In this document: positions 45,072 through 56,898 of the stretch, piece by piece
Layout of the letters: every line of letters begins with the position of its first letter
How positions within the stretch are numbered: the first letter of the stretch is position 1
Source: Stemphylium vesicarium
Lineage: Eukaryota > Ascomycota > Dothideomycetes > Pleosporales > Pleosporaceae
Direction of reading: 5' to 3'
NCBI GenBank assembly: GCA_004380135.1
Contig: QXCR01000019.1
Coordinates: 124,001 to 188,000, forward strand
Length of the DNA stretch: 64,000 nucleotides
Program-made: the position numbers and the translations under genes
The notes under the pieces: model-generated
Seen by the model: only the letters and a program-made list of their open reading frames with translations
Databases searched by the model: none
What the model was told of the DNA's origin: nothing

Positions 45072-46443
45072 TGTGATGTGTGGTCTGTACAAATCGCTGT
45101 TAGCTAACGTGGACCGGACATGGGCGCGAAAACAGCGCGATCGGGCGCTATCGCAATTGTTGAGCACCGAGCCCCTCAGTGTGCGCTATTGCCGTGATAG
45201 ATGGATCTGTCCCCGTGCTGCCATGGTTGATTGCTTTTTGTGTTGTGGTGAGGACGCGGAGAATGCGGCAAGTGGAGCTACGTCAATTGCTTGCGTAGCC
45301 TTTGCACCTGACGGCGGTGGGCGCAAGGAGGGGCGGCTCTAGCTATCACGGCTCTCCGAAAAGAGCGCCGAAGCAGCATCTCCGTGACGACAACGGTGGC
45401 GACAGGGGGTGCAGGCGGTTTCGACGACCAGAAGTCATGTCGGGCACGGCGGTCGATGTTGGCGTGTTTGCCGTCGTTGCTGCAGCAAAGGGCGCAAAAT
45501 GCAGCTGTCCATGGCTCTGGGGGCAGTGACGAAATGCGGTGACGGACTTACGAAGAGAAAAGTTGATGGAGAGGGGGCGGGTGTGCAAAAGCGTGGGTTG
45601 TTAGAGGCGGCGGTGGAGTGCGGACAGACAAGAAAGCGAGGTGCAAGTGTCGTAGTCAAGGGCGGCTTAGGGTTGAGTTATCAGAGGAGGGGACTTTGGG
45701 GGAGAGAGAACCCGACTCGTCTTGGCGTCGATCACGCCTGCCTATCCTTGGTCGTTTCACACGGCCCAGAACAGGCGCGACCTCTGTGTCTTGACAGGCG
45801 AACAGCGGCCGTCACCGCTTAACCGGCCAGTCTCTAGTTCCTTCTTGTTGTTGCTGCCCTCAGCACTTGGGACTTTGTTTTGAACACATGTTTACGGGGC
45901 ATAGGTTGCCCCGCAGTACACCCCTTTCCATGACAGCTACACGGACTCGACTCTACAGCGAGCCTTGGGCATCACGTTTGCTTCCCAGCAGCATGCATTG
46001 GCTCTGGCCACCCACTGAACCGGACCATCGCCATGTCATGACCTTCATGAACAACTCGCCAGGCAGAAGGGTGTGCAGAGAAGGCAGGTCTTGACATGTT
46101 GATGCCAGTTGCAGCATGTAGTCGGAAGTACTCCGCCCGCAGTGATACATGGCATTTGCCCATCAGGATACGGGGGATGATGCAATAGTATAAGCCTTTT
46201 TATGCTTGCGACGGCGTGCAGCCGCACCCTGCTTGCATGAGAGTGCAAGTGGGCGTCTGGCGTCTGGCGTCTGGCGTGAACGGTGATGGACATGTCAACA
46301 CGTGATCCCACCCACCGATGACGCAAATGCACGTCCAAGCTCCCTAGGCGTCAAAGGCAGTCACTCCACCTCACCACATCAATTGCATATAACCGCAACA
46401 AAGGCACCTTCCAATCTCAACCTCTTCCCGTTAACCCGCCACC
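45072..46443. promoter_or_regulatory. Divergent region, 14-3-3 / ATPase inhibitor
   Basis: 1.4 kb between divergent starts. It includes three tandem copies of GCGTCTG at 46253-46273, 170 bp upstream of the ATPase inhibitor, and a pyrimidine-rich stretch just before that start. No gene recognised. Confidence 0.45.
46253..46277 (+). repeat. Tandem GCGTCTG repeat upstream of the ATPase inhibitor
   Basis: Three perfect 7-bp units followed by a partial fourth (GCGT). Confidence 0.85.
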
Positions 46444-46965
46444 ATGCTTCGCACATCCATCATCAAGAGCGCGCGCTCAATTGCCGCTCCCCGCTACTTT
46501 TCCGCGTCCGCCCTCCGCATGGCTGAGGGCGCCACCGGCTCTGGCTCGTCAAGGCCCACCGGAACCGCTGGAGGGTGAGTGCATCTCCCAATCGAATTGT
46601 CAAAGCCTGGAACCCATGCTGACTGTCCGTTTAGTGACGCCTTCACCAAGCGCGAGGCCGCCAGCGAGGAACTCTACATCCGTCAAGAAGAGAAGGCCAA
46701 GTACGTACATCTCGGGACTATGGACGACAACACGCGACTGCAAACCATCTGCAGACTAGCGGTCAAGATTCAGGGCATATTGCTGACAGTAGACAGGCTC
46801 ATGGGTATCAAGGAGAAGCTCCGCATGCAAAGGCAGCACATGGACGACCTGGACAAGCACATGTCAGTAATCCCTATGGCGTCGGCTATGAAACATGACT
46901 GACAGCAAGGCAGTGACGACGTTATCAGGGAGTCCGAGGCTTCCGGCCAAGGCGAGCAAAAGTAA
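46444..46965 (+). CDS. INH1: Mitochondrial F1-ATPase inhibitor (IF1)
   Basis: Four exons (46444-46574, 46635-46700, 46797-46862, 46914-46965), 104 aa. A mitochondrial presequence (MLRTSIIKSARSIAAPRYFS) is followed by a Gly/Ser linker. The inhibitory helix comes next (DAFTKREAASEELYIRQEEKAK), then a coiled coil (LMGIKEKLRMQRQHMDDLDKH). The protein binds F1 at low pH and blocks ATP hydrolysis when the membrane potential falls. Exons 2 and 3 are both exactly 66 nt and each encodes one helical block. The last acceptor was chosen by phase (KHIDDVIRESE). Confidence 0.9.
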
Positions 46966-48628
46966 ACGCATCTCTAACATTACCAGAGAGAATACTACGT
47001 GTGCATTCCGTGGGTTCTGATGAGCATGTGAAAGAATAAACACGAACTTGTTCTACAATCTCCCACTCCACCGTCAGCATATCTTGAACTCTATCATCGT
47101 TGACGCCTCTATGATTCTGACACCTTGTTGTGGCTGGAAATAGACACGGCATATGTGCAGGCTAAGGTCTTCATTGGCTTCCGTACTTGACATGGTTGGG
47201 CTGAAGATCTTTTAGGAGGCGGCTAGTAGTAGCTTCAGTACACATGCAACGCCATCTGCTCTTATTAATCAGGTGTATGTTCACCAGGATTGCCGTCTGC
47301 GTTCTGCGCTTGAGACGGTGTCGGAGCGAAGTTTGACCGAAAACATTGGAGCAACCTTCGGTAACTTACGGATGTACGTCATTCGTAGAGAGAGATTGCT
47401 CGTCGGCCTTTCGCAACATAGGCTCATCGAAGATCCCGAGATCCGCCCCATGGATGAAGCAGATCTCCCCAAGTCGAGGCTTGACCGCCGCTCCATGTTT
47501 CCTGTTTTGCTATACCGAGGCGAAGGATCTGACGACAACGCATCTTCGTGTTCTCACTAGCCCCTTCAGCCTCCAATATCCACATGAACTGAGGTTGGGC
47601 TTACGCAACCTTTCAACAGCCATCGACGCACTGGCGATCCACCGGCAAAGTTTGCAGTCTGCTGTGCCTCACTTTCAAGGCTACGGTTGAATCTAGTTCA
47701 GGGTAGAGCTTTCAGTCAGCGGTCTCGTTCAGCCTTGCGCGAGTCGGTAATGTCCTGAAATTTGGCCATAATTGCAACTCTACCAAGGCCTAGACGCCCA
47801 GCCGACCAGCCACTCGTCATTTTCAGCCTATTTCAAACTCCTCTCGTGTCCACGTACTTTGGCGTTTTACTTTTGTGCGTGAAACAGGTACCGGGGTTGA
47901 TAAGGTTGCTTGTAGCAGGGGTGTCCTTCCCACGCGGGAACATCAACACCATCACTCATGTCAGATCTAGGCGAAAGCGAACCACGAACACCCTAGTTCG
48001 CACTACAAGCACAAGACACTACCATGTGTCTGACGAGTAACGGTCAAGGCCATCGGGCAATCTGATTCGCCGGACGCTACCAACCTCGCGGTTTTCTTGG
48101 CCGTCTCAATCCTCATCCCGCGTTCACACGTACTCTACCGGGTATTGCATGCTTCCTTTGCAAGACCCCCCCATGCTACGGCTGTGTTTCTTCTTTCTCT
48201 TCCCGTGTCAAGGGTCAGCACAGGACGTCATTTTCATCATCGCTTTGACCTCGATGTTAGAACCCTGGAGTTAGTACCCACCTGTTACTTTCATCAACGA
48301 ATGAAGCATGGTCATGAGGTTGGGGTAGCGCCGAGAAGACTACGAAGAGGTGACACAGGACCAAATTAGGCGGTCTGAGGCCGTTGAGGGGCTAGCTCAG
48401 GGTCTTCACCATTGGCCTAGCTACGACCATATATGATCTTCGGCGTTCCCTCGAAGCCAAACACTAAGAACCACTATCATCAAACTCGCTATACCCAAAT
48501 AATCAATCTTCGCGCGGTTAAAAGAAAGTCGAACGAGCTCTCCTCGCCAGTCTTGCCTTACAGGATAGTCCACACACTACACTTCAACAACCCCGGCTAT
48601 CTCCACCTTCAACAAGCCATACCATTTG
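46966..48628. other. 1.7-kb intergenic region upstream of the aquaporin
   Basis: No frame with protein character on either strand. It holds the IF1 3' UTR and the aquaporin promoter. Confidence 0.45.
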
Positions 48629-50440
48629 ATGGCGCAAGCAAGCAACTCCCTTCCTCAGTATTATGGACAGCAGCTTTCCGATGGTACAATAATGGAGTCT
48701 CCCGGGGCACCTCCTCATCGAGGGTCGAGTGACTCCAGGCAAGAGCTTCTACGTCTGCCCGCTCAACCACACCCAGCACATCTTGACTTCCACATGGAGT
48801 CGGAAATACCAAATGCTCCTGCTCCAACACAACAACAGCAACAGACTAGTGGCCTGGGACTCACACCCCTGCGCCCTCGTCGACCATCCCAGAATGTGCC
48901 TTACACACCTACCCACCGGCCAGCTTACGTAGAAGACTACTCCGACGAAGAAGACTACGACCCACGGCCTTACTATCGTCGAAATAACAGGCGCCACCAC
49001 CAACGTCCTCCTGTTTCATACAACAACTATGCTGACCCATATTCGCGATATGGGCCGCTACCCAAGCAAAGTGACCCGAACCTGCATCCTGCCTATACGG
49101 ATACGCCTGGCAAGCCAAACTACGAAATGTATTACCCGTACTACGAGGAGGTCTACGCTCGTCGTCCTCAAGTAAGCAATGGCGGGGTTAGAGGCCCTCC
49201 TCCGAGGGGTCCGAAACCAGAGAGTGTCATGAGATTGCCTTGGATGATCTGGATGGGTAGCAATGCGAAGAACCGTAAGTCATCTCACCCCTCTTCCAAG
49301 CGATCGAGTACTTTTTCTAACCTTTTCACCCAGACTTCGTGGCCTTTGTAGGCGAATTCGTGGGAACAACCATGTTTCTCTTCTTTGCCTTTTCAGGAAC
49401 TCAGGTCGCCAACATTGGGTCTTCTGCCAACCCTGAGGACAACACCACTACTGGTGATGCCACTGGTTTCTCGCCCATCGTTCTTCTATACATCGCCCTC
49501 GTCTTCGCATTCTCCCTTATGGTCAACGTTTGGGTCTTCTTCCGTATATCCGGTGGCTTGTTCAACCCTGCTGTCACCTTCGCAATGCTGTTGTGTCGTG
49601 CACTGAGCCCTATCCGCGCATTTTTGCTATTTTCAGCACAAATACTCGGAAGTATCTTTTCCAGTTACTTGGTGAGTGTGTTGTTTCCCACAAGCTTCAA
49701 CGTCAGGACTACACTGGGTCAAGGAACGAGTTTGGCTCAAGGAACTTTGATTGAGGCTGTCTTGACCGCGGAACTGGTCTTCACAATCTTCATGTTGGCA
49801 AAAGAAAAGCACAAAGGTATGTCTCCTACTTTCCTCACATCAGGCTCAACACTAACATGCTCTACCAGCGACTTTCATTGCGCCCGTCGGTATCGGTCTT
49901 GCCCTCTTCATCGGAGAACTTGTCGGTGTCTACTACACTGGTGGTTCTCTTAATCCTGCTCGCTCCTTCGGTCCTTGTGTCGTAACTGGTGTCTTCGACA
50001 CTGAGCACTGGATTTACTGGGTTGGCCCCGCAACTGGCGCTATCGTTGCTGTGGTCTTCTATCAATTCATCAAGATCCTCGAGTATGAGGTTGCCAATCC
50101 CGGACAAGATGACGACGACAAAGACCAGGAAATCAAAGAAGAGATGGAGAAGCGGGAGGGTAGCCAGGATCCTGAAATGGGAAACGCACCTGGACCCGGC
50201 CCTATTCCCAGTACTGGACCCGGTGCTGTGCCTGGTACACCTATGCCACCCAACGGAGGTATGCCTCTTCCTCACCAGGCGAGTGGAGGATCTGGAGGTT
50301 CCATACCCCAAGTCGGTCCCGGAAGCACTATGGGTAGCACCATGGGCAGTGCCATGGCGAGCGCTGTAGCTCGAAAGCGAAGCATGAGGAGTGTGCAAGA
50401 GGGTCAAGGTTTTGGCGGCAGAGGCGACCAAACCTACTGA
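48629..50440 (+). CDS. Aquaporin / aquaglyceroporin with long cytosolic tails
   Basis: Three exons (48629-49274, 49334-49816, 49869-50440), 566 aa. An unusually long N-terminal tail (about 215 aa; Gln, Pro, Arg and Tyr-rich with an acidic YSDEEDYD patch) precedes six membrane spans with the two pore motifs NPAV (about 293) and NPAR (about 406). The C-terminal tail (about 120 aa) has an acidic segment (DDDDKDQEIKEEMEKRE) and a Gly/Pro/Met-rich end. Exon 1 codes for the tail only. The family conducts water and, in some members, glycerol. The selectivity filter was not resolved by eye, so water against glycerol is undecided. Confidence 0.92.
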
Positions 50441-51601
50441 TGATAACCCAGTGATCATGATCATTATGATGATATGAAGGGAAGACATGCAAACCTCGAC
50501 GATGATATGGCCATATCTTTCACAGGTATAATGACGGATGAACTTGATGGGATGAGCAAAATTGCAACCTCATGGTAATGGATAACGCACACACGGGTCA
50601 CACGGATTTTGTACAGTATAGCAAAGGCATTTTGGCAAAATGTCAATGGGTCGACGAATTTCATATAGATTAGCATATAGCATTTAGAGCATTACATAGA
50701 TTGATGAATCGGAATTCTCTACGTCTGAGGACAAAAACACAATATCTCATGGCCCTTTGATGCAGTAGCACTTCACTGAATCGATCATACGTGGCTTCTC
50801 GCATCCAATCAATCACGTGAAAGCGAGCAGCTTTTTCTCACCCTTTGGAACCTAGCAAGCAATACCGTCTCGCACCTCGGAAACCAATCTTCCCCCCTTC
50901 AAGCGCATCAAATCCGTGACATCACTCCAGCCCTATTTTCCAACTTCCTTTTCCCCTCATCACAAAACCTTATCCCAGCTCCGTACGAAGAGGTACGTAC
51001 GAAAGCCCGTACCCTCGCACATGCGGATTCCACCAATCTGTCATCACATGAAACGCCACCACCGACAAACCCATCTTCCTTGCTCAACTTCACACGGCGG
51101 TTGACGCAGCACTGCAGATCAGTCATATGACGACATTGTCTCGCGTGCAGGGCCATGTATTCTTTTCGCCACTTGTCCGCCTCGGCGTTCCGAAGGCTCC
51201 GGGGCTGATGGGGGTGGGGTTTTGTGGCTGGATGGGATACAGGGGGGTGCTTGGATGGGGTGGGGGTTGGCTTGCTGGGTAGAGAGGAAGGTAGGTATGT
51301 AGGGATGGGGAGAGGTTGGTGTATACGGTATCCGGGCCTTTTTTTCCCTCGCTTTTGTAAAGGACAAGGGTGGCAAGGTTGTGGATGATGTATGGATTTG
51401 GCATTTGATGCGATACGATAGATACGATGTGATGCGATGCGATGCGAGAACGCTAGGACATAAAAACAACGAAATGCAGTAAACACCGTCAATCCAAAAA
51501 TATGCCAGAGACGCAAGACACCCATGCAATTGCGAATAACGAACCCCAAGCCCTGTTTTTCCCTTGTATACAAGCAAAAAATGCTACTTAGATCGAGGAC
51601 C
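50441..51601. other. Convergent spacer, aquaporin / membrane protein
   Basis: 1.2 kb holding both 3' ends. It includes a GATGCGATGC-like short repeat at about 51415-51447 and G-rich runs on the plus strand (about 51205-51320). No gene recognised. Confidence 0.45.
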
Positions 51602-53061
51602 TCAAGCTCTGCTGTTGTTTATACTAGCAGGTAGTTCACCACCTCGAATCTCACTCATCGCATACCCAGGGCGCCACGCAGGATGTATTTCACTGTACCC
51701 TGTGTGGCTATCGCGGTTCTCGCCGACAGTTGAGCGCGGCGCAGCTTCAACCACATAGCTGACGCCATCTTCTGAGGCGTACGATGGTGGTCGAGGGCCC
51801 ACAGCAGCAGTCGCAGCCGCCAAAGGAGACGGACCCAAAGGAGCAGTCGCAGCGGCTCCTGTCACAGAGCCAGCGCGCGAATGCACATTACCGCCGTTGA
51901 GTGACATAGCACTACCGCGTTCCGCCTGCGCATCTTCCACGCGCTGCCAGTGCAGTAAGTTCGGATCTACGCGTACGCTGCTGCGCCAGAGACCATATGC
52001 GGGGGGTGGGGGTGGCGGCATGTTCTTCTCTGGGTCGTCGACATCCATGTCGTTTTCTAGAGCAGTGGCGTCGTCGCTGTCTATCGCGGCTTCCTCGTCG
52101 CGCCGCAGGTGCACGCGAATGGGCACGATGGGCTGGAAGCCGTCGGCGCTTGACATGTTTGGTATCGAGACAGCATCTTCGCGTGGCGGGTTCAGCATCA
52201 GCATGCAGAGCCGGATGAGCGAGTGGCAGAAGAAGATTGTGATTGAGAGCAACACCATGATGAAGAGGATGTGGATTTCTTGGCCGAGGTCTTTGTTGGT
52301 GAGCGCGATTGCGAGGTCTGTGGGTATGTCTGTCAGTTGGGTTTTTCTTGGTAAGGGAGTGGAGTGTGTGGTATGTACTTACAGATTGATAGGATGGTGA
52401 TGAGAAAGGTTCCTGATATCACACATGCTACCATCTTTCCTCGGGCTGCCGACCCTCGGACGTAGACTGCAGAGGAGCCACGCTCGTCTCTCCTGCGTAC
52501 CCATTGATCGGAACGCTCAGTACGGCGATGCTTTCTCCTCCGGTGCTTGCGCCGCCTGTGTCGTCGTCCGTTGATCTCGTCTGCGAGCTGCTCGATTTCT
52601 GGATCCACCGAGCCGTCATGTTGATATGGCAATGATACATCCGCTGGGTGACGCAAGTACACTGTTGTTGGTTCCTGGGGGTCTTGAAGCGGCGCAATGG
52701 CGCCAATGTATGAACCCGCGGTGTGATGCGCATGCGGAGGGGATAGAGGGGATCGCGAGTCATGTGAGTCGCGAGGCGCATCGTTCGAGATGGGTAGTCC
52801 GTTTGGATTCGGCGACTGCTGGCGGCTCCAAAATCCCAGAAAAGGTATTTTTGGTGTAGCGTTGCTGTTGTTGTTGTTGTTGTTGTTGTTATTGTTGGGA
52901 AGAGCCGGCGATTGCGAATAGATGGATGATCCGTTGACCAATGTGCGGACATTACTGCGAAAAGCGCCGAATCGCGACGGCGATTGTGTTGCAGGGGAGT
53001 TCTCGAAATCCTGGTCCTGGTCTGGTCGTGGTGACCAGGCAAAGAGTGGTGATCGAAACAT
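51602..53061 (-). CDS. Two-span membrane protein with PPxY motifs, unknown function
   Basis: Two exons (53061-52383 and 52317-51602), 464 aa. The N-terminal half is low complexity: Ser/Pro-rich, a run of about ten Asn, then a strongly basic Arg/His/Lys cluster (RRHRRRKHRRRKHRR). Two membrane spans sit close together (about 211-235 and 243-265), with the exon border inside the first. The C-terminal half has a poly-Pro run with PPAYG and, further on, RPPSYASEDG. These PPxY-type motifs could recruit WW-domain ubiquitin ligases or adaptors. I do not recognise the family. The topology suggests both tails face the cytosol. Confidence 0.75.
52863..52896 (-). repeat. Trinucleotide repeat coding for poly-Asn
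   Basis: About ten AAC/AAT codons in a row within exon 1 of the membrane protein. Confidence 0.85.
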
Positions 53062-54319
53062 GGTGTTCTGTATATAGCTCTAGAGCTTGGTAAAGTCCAG
53101 AAATAAAGAAATGCGGACCCCAAGTTCTATCTTGAGTGTAACCCGTTCCCTTATAGCAGACGCGTAGTCCAGACTCGACACGCTTGTTGTTTATTTTCCT
53201 TTATGATATTCCAAGGGCGAATGAACGAGCGGTATTGCTGGCGATGCAGGAACACCTCGTGGCCGGACCGTGACAGGATAGAAAGTGTGGAGTAAGATAA
53301 GGATGACTGGAGCTCGACCTTGCTCAGAGACCTCCAAGCATATCCAGTGTTGTGAACCGTTGGCTGTACCACTCCACGTCTAGAAGAGTCGAAACAACCT
53401 TCCTCAGACCCAATGAACGGATATTACTGTGATGAAGAGTAAAAAATATGGCGAATAGGCTAACCAGAGCCACCTCGGCCAAACGAAGACAAAGGAACGG
53501 AAAGAAGCGAAACAAGCAGAGCACAGCACCGCTACCAATTACCAACGACTTAAGGAAAGGAATGAAGGGACCTTGACAGATGAAAGAGAAGAAGTTGCAG
53601 TCGCACCAAGCGCATGGGTGCGAACAGCAAGGACAGTCACGGTCGAGAAAGCATTGAGCGCCATGCGTTTCCGCGACGAGTCGTGTATCAGGCTACGATC
53701 ACTGCCAATGTGAAACGCGCCTCTCCGCTGCAGCAGCGATCCTCGATGTGTCACGGACCGCGTTCGCGTAGACAGATGCGGCAGATCTGGACTACTTTGG
53801 AGCCATCTGGACGTGTGGTTGTTGACCGGAAAGGTTCAGCTGGAGAAAAGGCTCAGGGTTAGCGGGCGCTGGTTGGCTGTGATAAAAACAGTATGAAACG
53901 TCCAGCCCAATCAGGTAGGCGCACCACCATGACCTCCTTTTAGCAGCGCGGCTGCAAGGCTGCCATGGATTAGCGCGCGACGAGCACAATATAAGGGCAT
54001 GAAGACGCGCCATTGCAAATTTCGCCTTGTTGATTGCTGACTATAGTGCAGACATGTCGCTGTCGTTGTGGTTGCGCTGCACAACTCGTCCTCGACGCGT
54101 CTTCCCAGCCCCCGTATTCCTCGCTTTCCAGCAGTGTTGAAAACTGTACATAGATGCGACTCTCCAACCCTGTCAGACGTCGCACCGGCGTATCCAATTT
54201 ATAAACGACGCCCTCGTGACGTCTACATGGGGCCGGAAGCTACTCGGGCCTTTCTCCACGCTTTTCGCGGCGATCTTTTCGAATCAAAATTGTGTAGCCA
54301 AGATGCCTCAGCTCCACCT
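53062..54319. other. Intergenic, no gene recognised
   Basis: 1.3 kb between the membrane protein start and the U5-40K-like stop. Short open frames show no family resemblance. Confidence 0.45.
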
Positions 54320-55808
54320 TCACTTGCCCAGCTCTCCTACCATGAGCTTGCGGTCTGAGGATGCGGAGACCACTAAGAATTGCCAAGTTAGCTTCGTGCT
54401 TCGTCTTGAGGGTATAGAGGACGTCGAAACGCGTGATGGGGAGGGTTAATGCAATGGAGAATCCTCCTTGCCGTCCCAAGCGCGCATACAAGAGATTGTA
54501 CGAAAGCTTGCGGAATTTCCTCCGTCTCGAAAGTTACAGGGCTAGGGCATCGAGACGTGACGTCGAGTCGGGACCGAGGCAGTGAAATAAGAGAAATGAC
54601 GCTGAACTTACAGATGGGTTCGCCAAGTGGATGGAACCGGACATCGTTCACAGCACCTCGGTGGCCGGGCAATTTGTTCAAAAGCTTTCCTGTCCGTCTC
54701 TCCCAGATAGCTACACTCTGATCACCGCTACCCGCTGCAATCTTTTCTCCCTTTGAGTCCCAACTTGCCTTCAAGAGGTTGCGCTCCTGACCAGTCGGGG
54801 CTCCATCGTATGTCTGTAGGCGTCGGTCTGCGGGTGCAAAAGGTCGCACATCCCACGTTCTAACAGTCGAATCGTGTGCGTTGGAAAGGAGCGTTTGGTT
54901 GTCTGGGGACATTTGAAGTGAGGTGACGGTATCGGTATGGCCAATCAATGTATATGTAGCGGCTTGCTTGCGCAGATCCCAGACCTTGATGTCGTTGTCG
55001 ATGCCGCCGGTGAACAGCTCGTTGCCTGCTTCGGCCAAGCATATGGCAGTTATGGGAAAATCGGTGGGGATAAAGGTTACGGCGTCCTTGGTTCTGGTGT
55101 CCCAGATCTGTTGCTGCTGTTAGACATATCTTGGGGTAGAGAAGAAGGCGCACTCACTCCGATGTAGCCGTCATCGGAACCGCTCACAAGCATCTCCTCG
55201 CCGCGCTTGCTCACATCCATACAGTTGATAACTTCTTCGTGGCCCGGGTGCCTACGTATCCTCTCGCCAGTTTCAACGTCCCAACTCGCTAGGTGCATGT
55301 CGGCCGATGCGGAAAAGAGGACTTTAGAGTCGCGCGACCAATGTAGGTCGAGTACTGCCTGCTTGTGGCCAGTGAGAATACCATAATTCTCGCAAGAACC
55401 GGAACTGCGCCAGAGCACTGTTCGTAATCAGTGCATGTTTCTCCCATGCATTCTGGGTCGAACTTACGTATGGATCGGTCCATGGAGCCAGATGCAATAT
55501 ACTGGCCGGTTGGGTCAAATCGCGCCGCGAAAACTTCCCCAGAATGACCTGTCAACTCCATAACTGGCGACTGTAGCGCGCTGGAGTGCGAGCCCTACAG
55601 CACCTGTCAGCGCATTGCGACCTTCAGCTATGATACTCATTCAATGAAGTCGTCGGGGGTAACATACCGCTTGGATGAGCGCGCCATTTGCGCCTGAGCC
55701 GTTAACTACGGCTACTGCAGAGCTTCCCAGATTCGCGTCCGACTTTGTGCGCTTGACCAACTGGCTGGTGCCAAAGGCCTCGTTCGCGGGTCGCTTCTCG
55801 CGGGACAT
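54320..55808 (-). CDS. U5 snRNP 40-kDa WD-repeat protein
   Basis: Five exons (55808-55668, 55594-55468, 55417-55158, 55107-54612, 54372-54320), 358 aa. After a short N-terminus with RPANEAF and LVKRTKSD, seven WD repeats can be read. They start at MELTGHSGEVFAARFDPTGQYIASGSMDRSILLW and end at ILVSASSDRKLMVGELGK. The sequence and length fit the U5-40K (SNRNP40/Spf38) family, which binds Prp8 in the U5 snRNP of the spliceosome. The last intron (54373-54611) is 239 nt, several times the usual length here. It was placed because its acceptor, with GCTAAC nearby, restores the final repeat. The final exon is only 53 nt. Confidence 0.9.
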
Positions 55809-56102
55809 ATTGGCGGCTAGGTGGTGATTTTGGATATGGTGGTGGGGGAGGGTTCACTTCGTCGCGTCCGAGTTGGTGGTTTGGTGGTAGCTCGTAAACT
55901 TTCCTACCAGGCCAGGCAGATCTGCGCCAAGAGATGTATGCTCCACCGCCCGAGCTTACCTAGGTACGCTCCTCCGCATACTCCCCGACGCCAACGACAC
56001 GACTTGGTACTAGCAACCTCACATAACACTGCACCCCGCCTTTGGACTCGCACCTCGCCTCGAATTCCGTATACGCTGCACAACAGCAGTTCAGAGCAAA
56101 CC
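55809..56102. promoter_or_regulatory. Divergent promoter, U5-40K / BET3
   Basis: 294 bp between divergent start codons of two essential-type genes. No element singled out. Confidence 0.45.
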
Positions 56103-56898
56103 ATGTCATCATCCACCAAAGCAGCCCGCATGGGCGAGGAGTGAGCTGCACATGTCTCGCAGTTGTTTGAAGATGTGCTAATCCATGCCAGAGTATGGAA
56201 GTAAGTCTCGCGCGTGGCTGAAGACAAGTCCTGTTTCTGACCATGTAAGAACACGAGTCGACAAGGTCAGCGCCGAGCTGGTCACCCTCACGTACGGAAC
56301 CATTGTCGCACAACTATGCAAGGACTACGAGTACAACTACCCAGATGTCAACAAGCAACTAGAGCGCATGGGCTACAATATCGGAATACGGTTGATCGAG
56401 GACTTCCTCGCAAAGTCTAGCGCGCCTGCATGCACCAACTTTAGAGAAGTGTCGGAGATGATCTCAAAGGTAGCCTGTCAAGCCTCGGATACATTGTTCG
56501 CAAGCTCATGCGCATGCTCAGGTCGGCTTCAAAATCTTCCTCAACATTACCCCAACCATCACCAACTGGTCGAGCGACAACAAACAATTCTCCCTCATCT
56601 TCGAAGAGAACCCGCTTGCCGATTTCGTCGAGTTGCCCGATGACGGCCGCGCGCAGGATGAACTGTGGTTCTCGAACATACTAGTGGGTGTATTGCGGGG
56701 CGCATTGGAAATGGTACGTCTATATGGGGCTACACTTTGCTATGACGTTGCTGTAGACACAGTGCTTATACAGATCAGGTACACATGCAGGTCGAAGCGC
56801 ACTTTGTCAGCGACGTGCTCCGAGGCAACGACACGACCGAAATGAGGATTACCCTGGTCCGCTATATTGACGACGAAATGCCACCGGATGATGAGTAA
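56103..56898 (+). CDS. BET3: TRAPP complex subunit Bet3 (TRAPPC3), with a 9-nt microexon
   Basis: Five exons (56103-56140, 56192-56200, 56250-56469, 56522-56713, 56779-56898), 192 aa. Conserved blocks are VWKTRVDKVSAELVTLTYG, ERMGYNIGIRLIEDFLAK, FKIFLNITPTITNW, LADFVELPDD and VEAHFVSDVLRGNDTTEMRI, all typical of Bet3. The protein is a core subunit of TRAPP, which tethers ER-derived vesicles and activates Ypt1/Rab1. The second exon is nine bases, flanked by CAG and GTAAGT. It supplies the middle of GEEVWKTR, without which the conserved block breaks. The last acceptor follows GATCAG, giving LEMVHMQVEAHF; a second AG 12 nt downstream would also stay in frame. Confidence 0.93.

Noticed and set aside
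54373..54611. Intron-encoded snoRNA in the long U5-40K-like intron
   Set aside because: No C box (RTGATGA) or convincing H/ACA pattern was seen.
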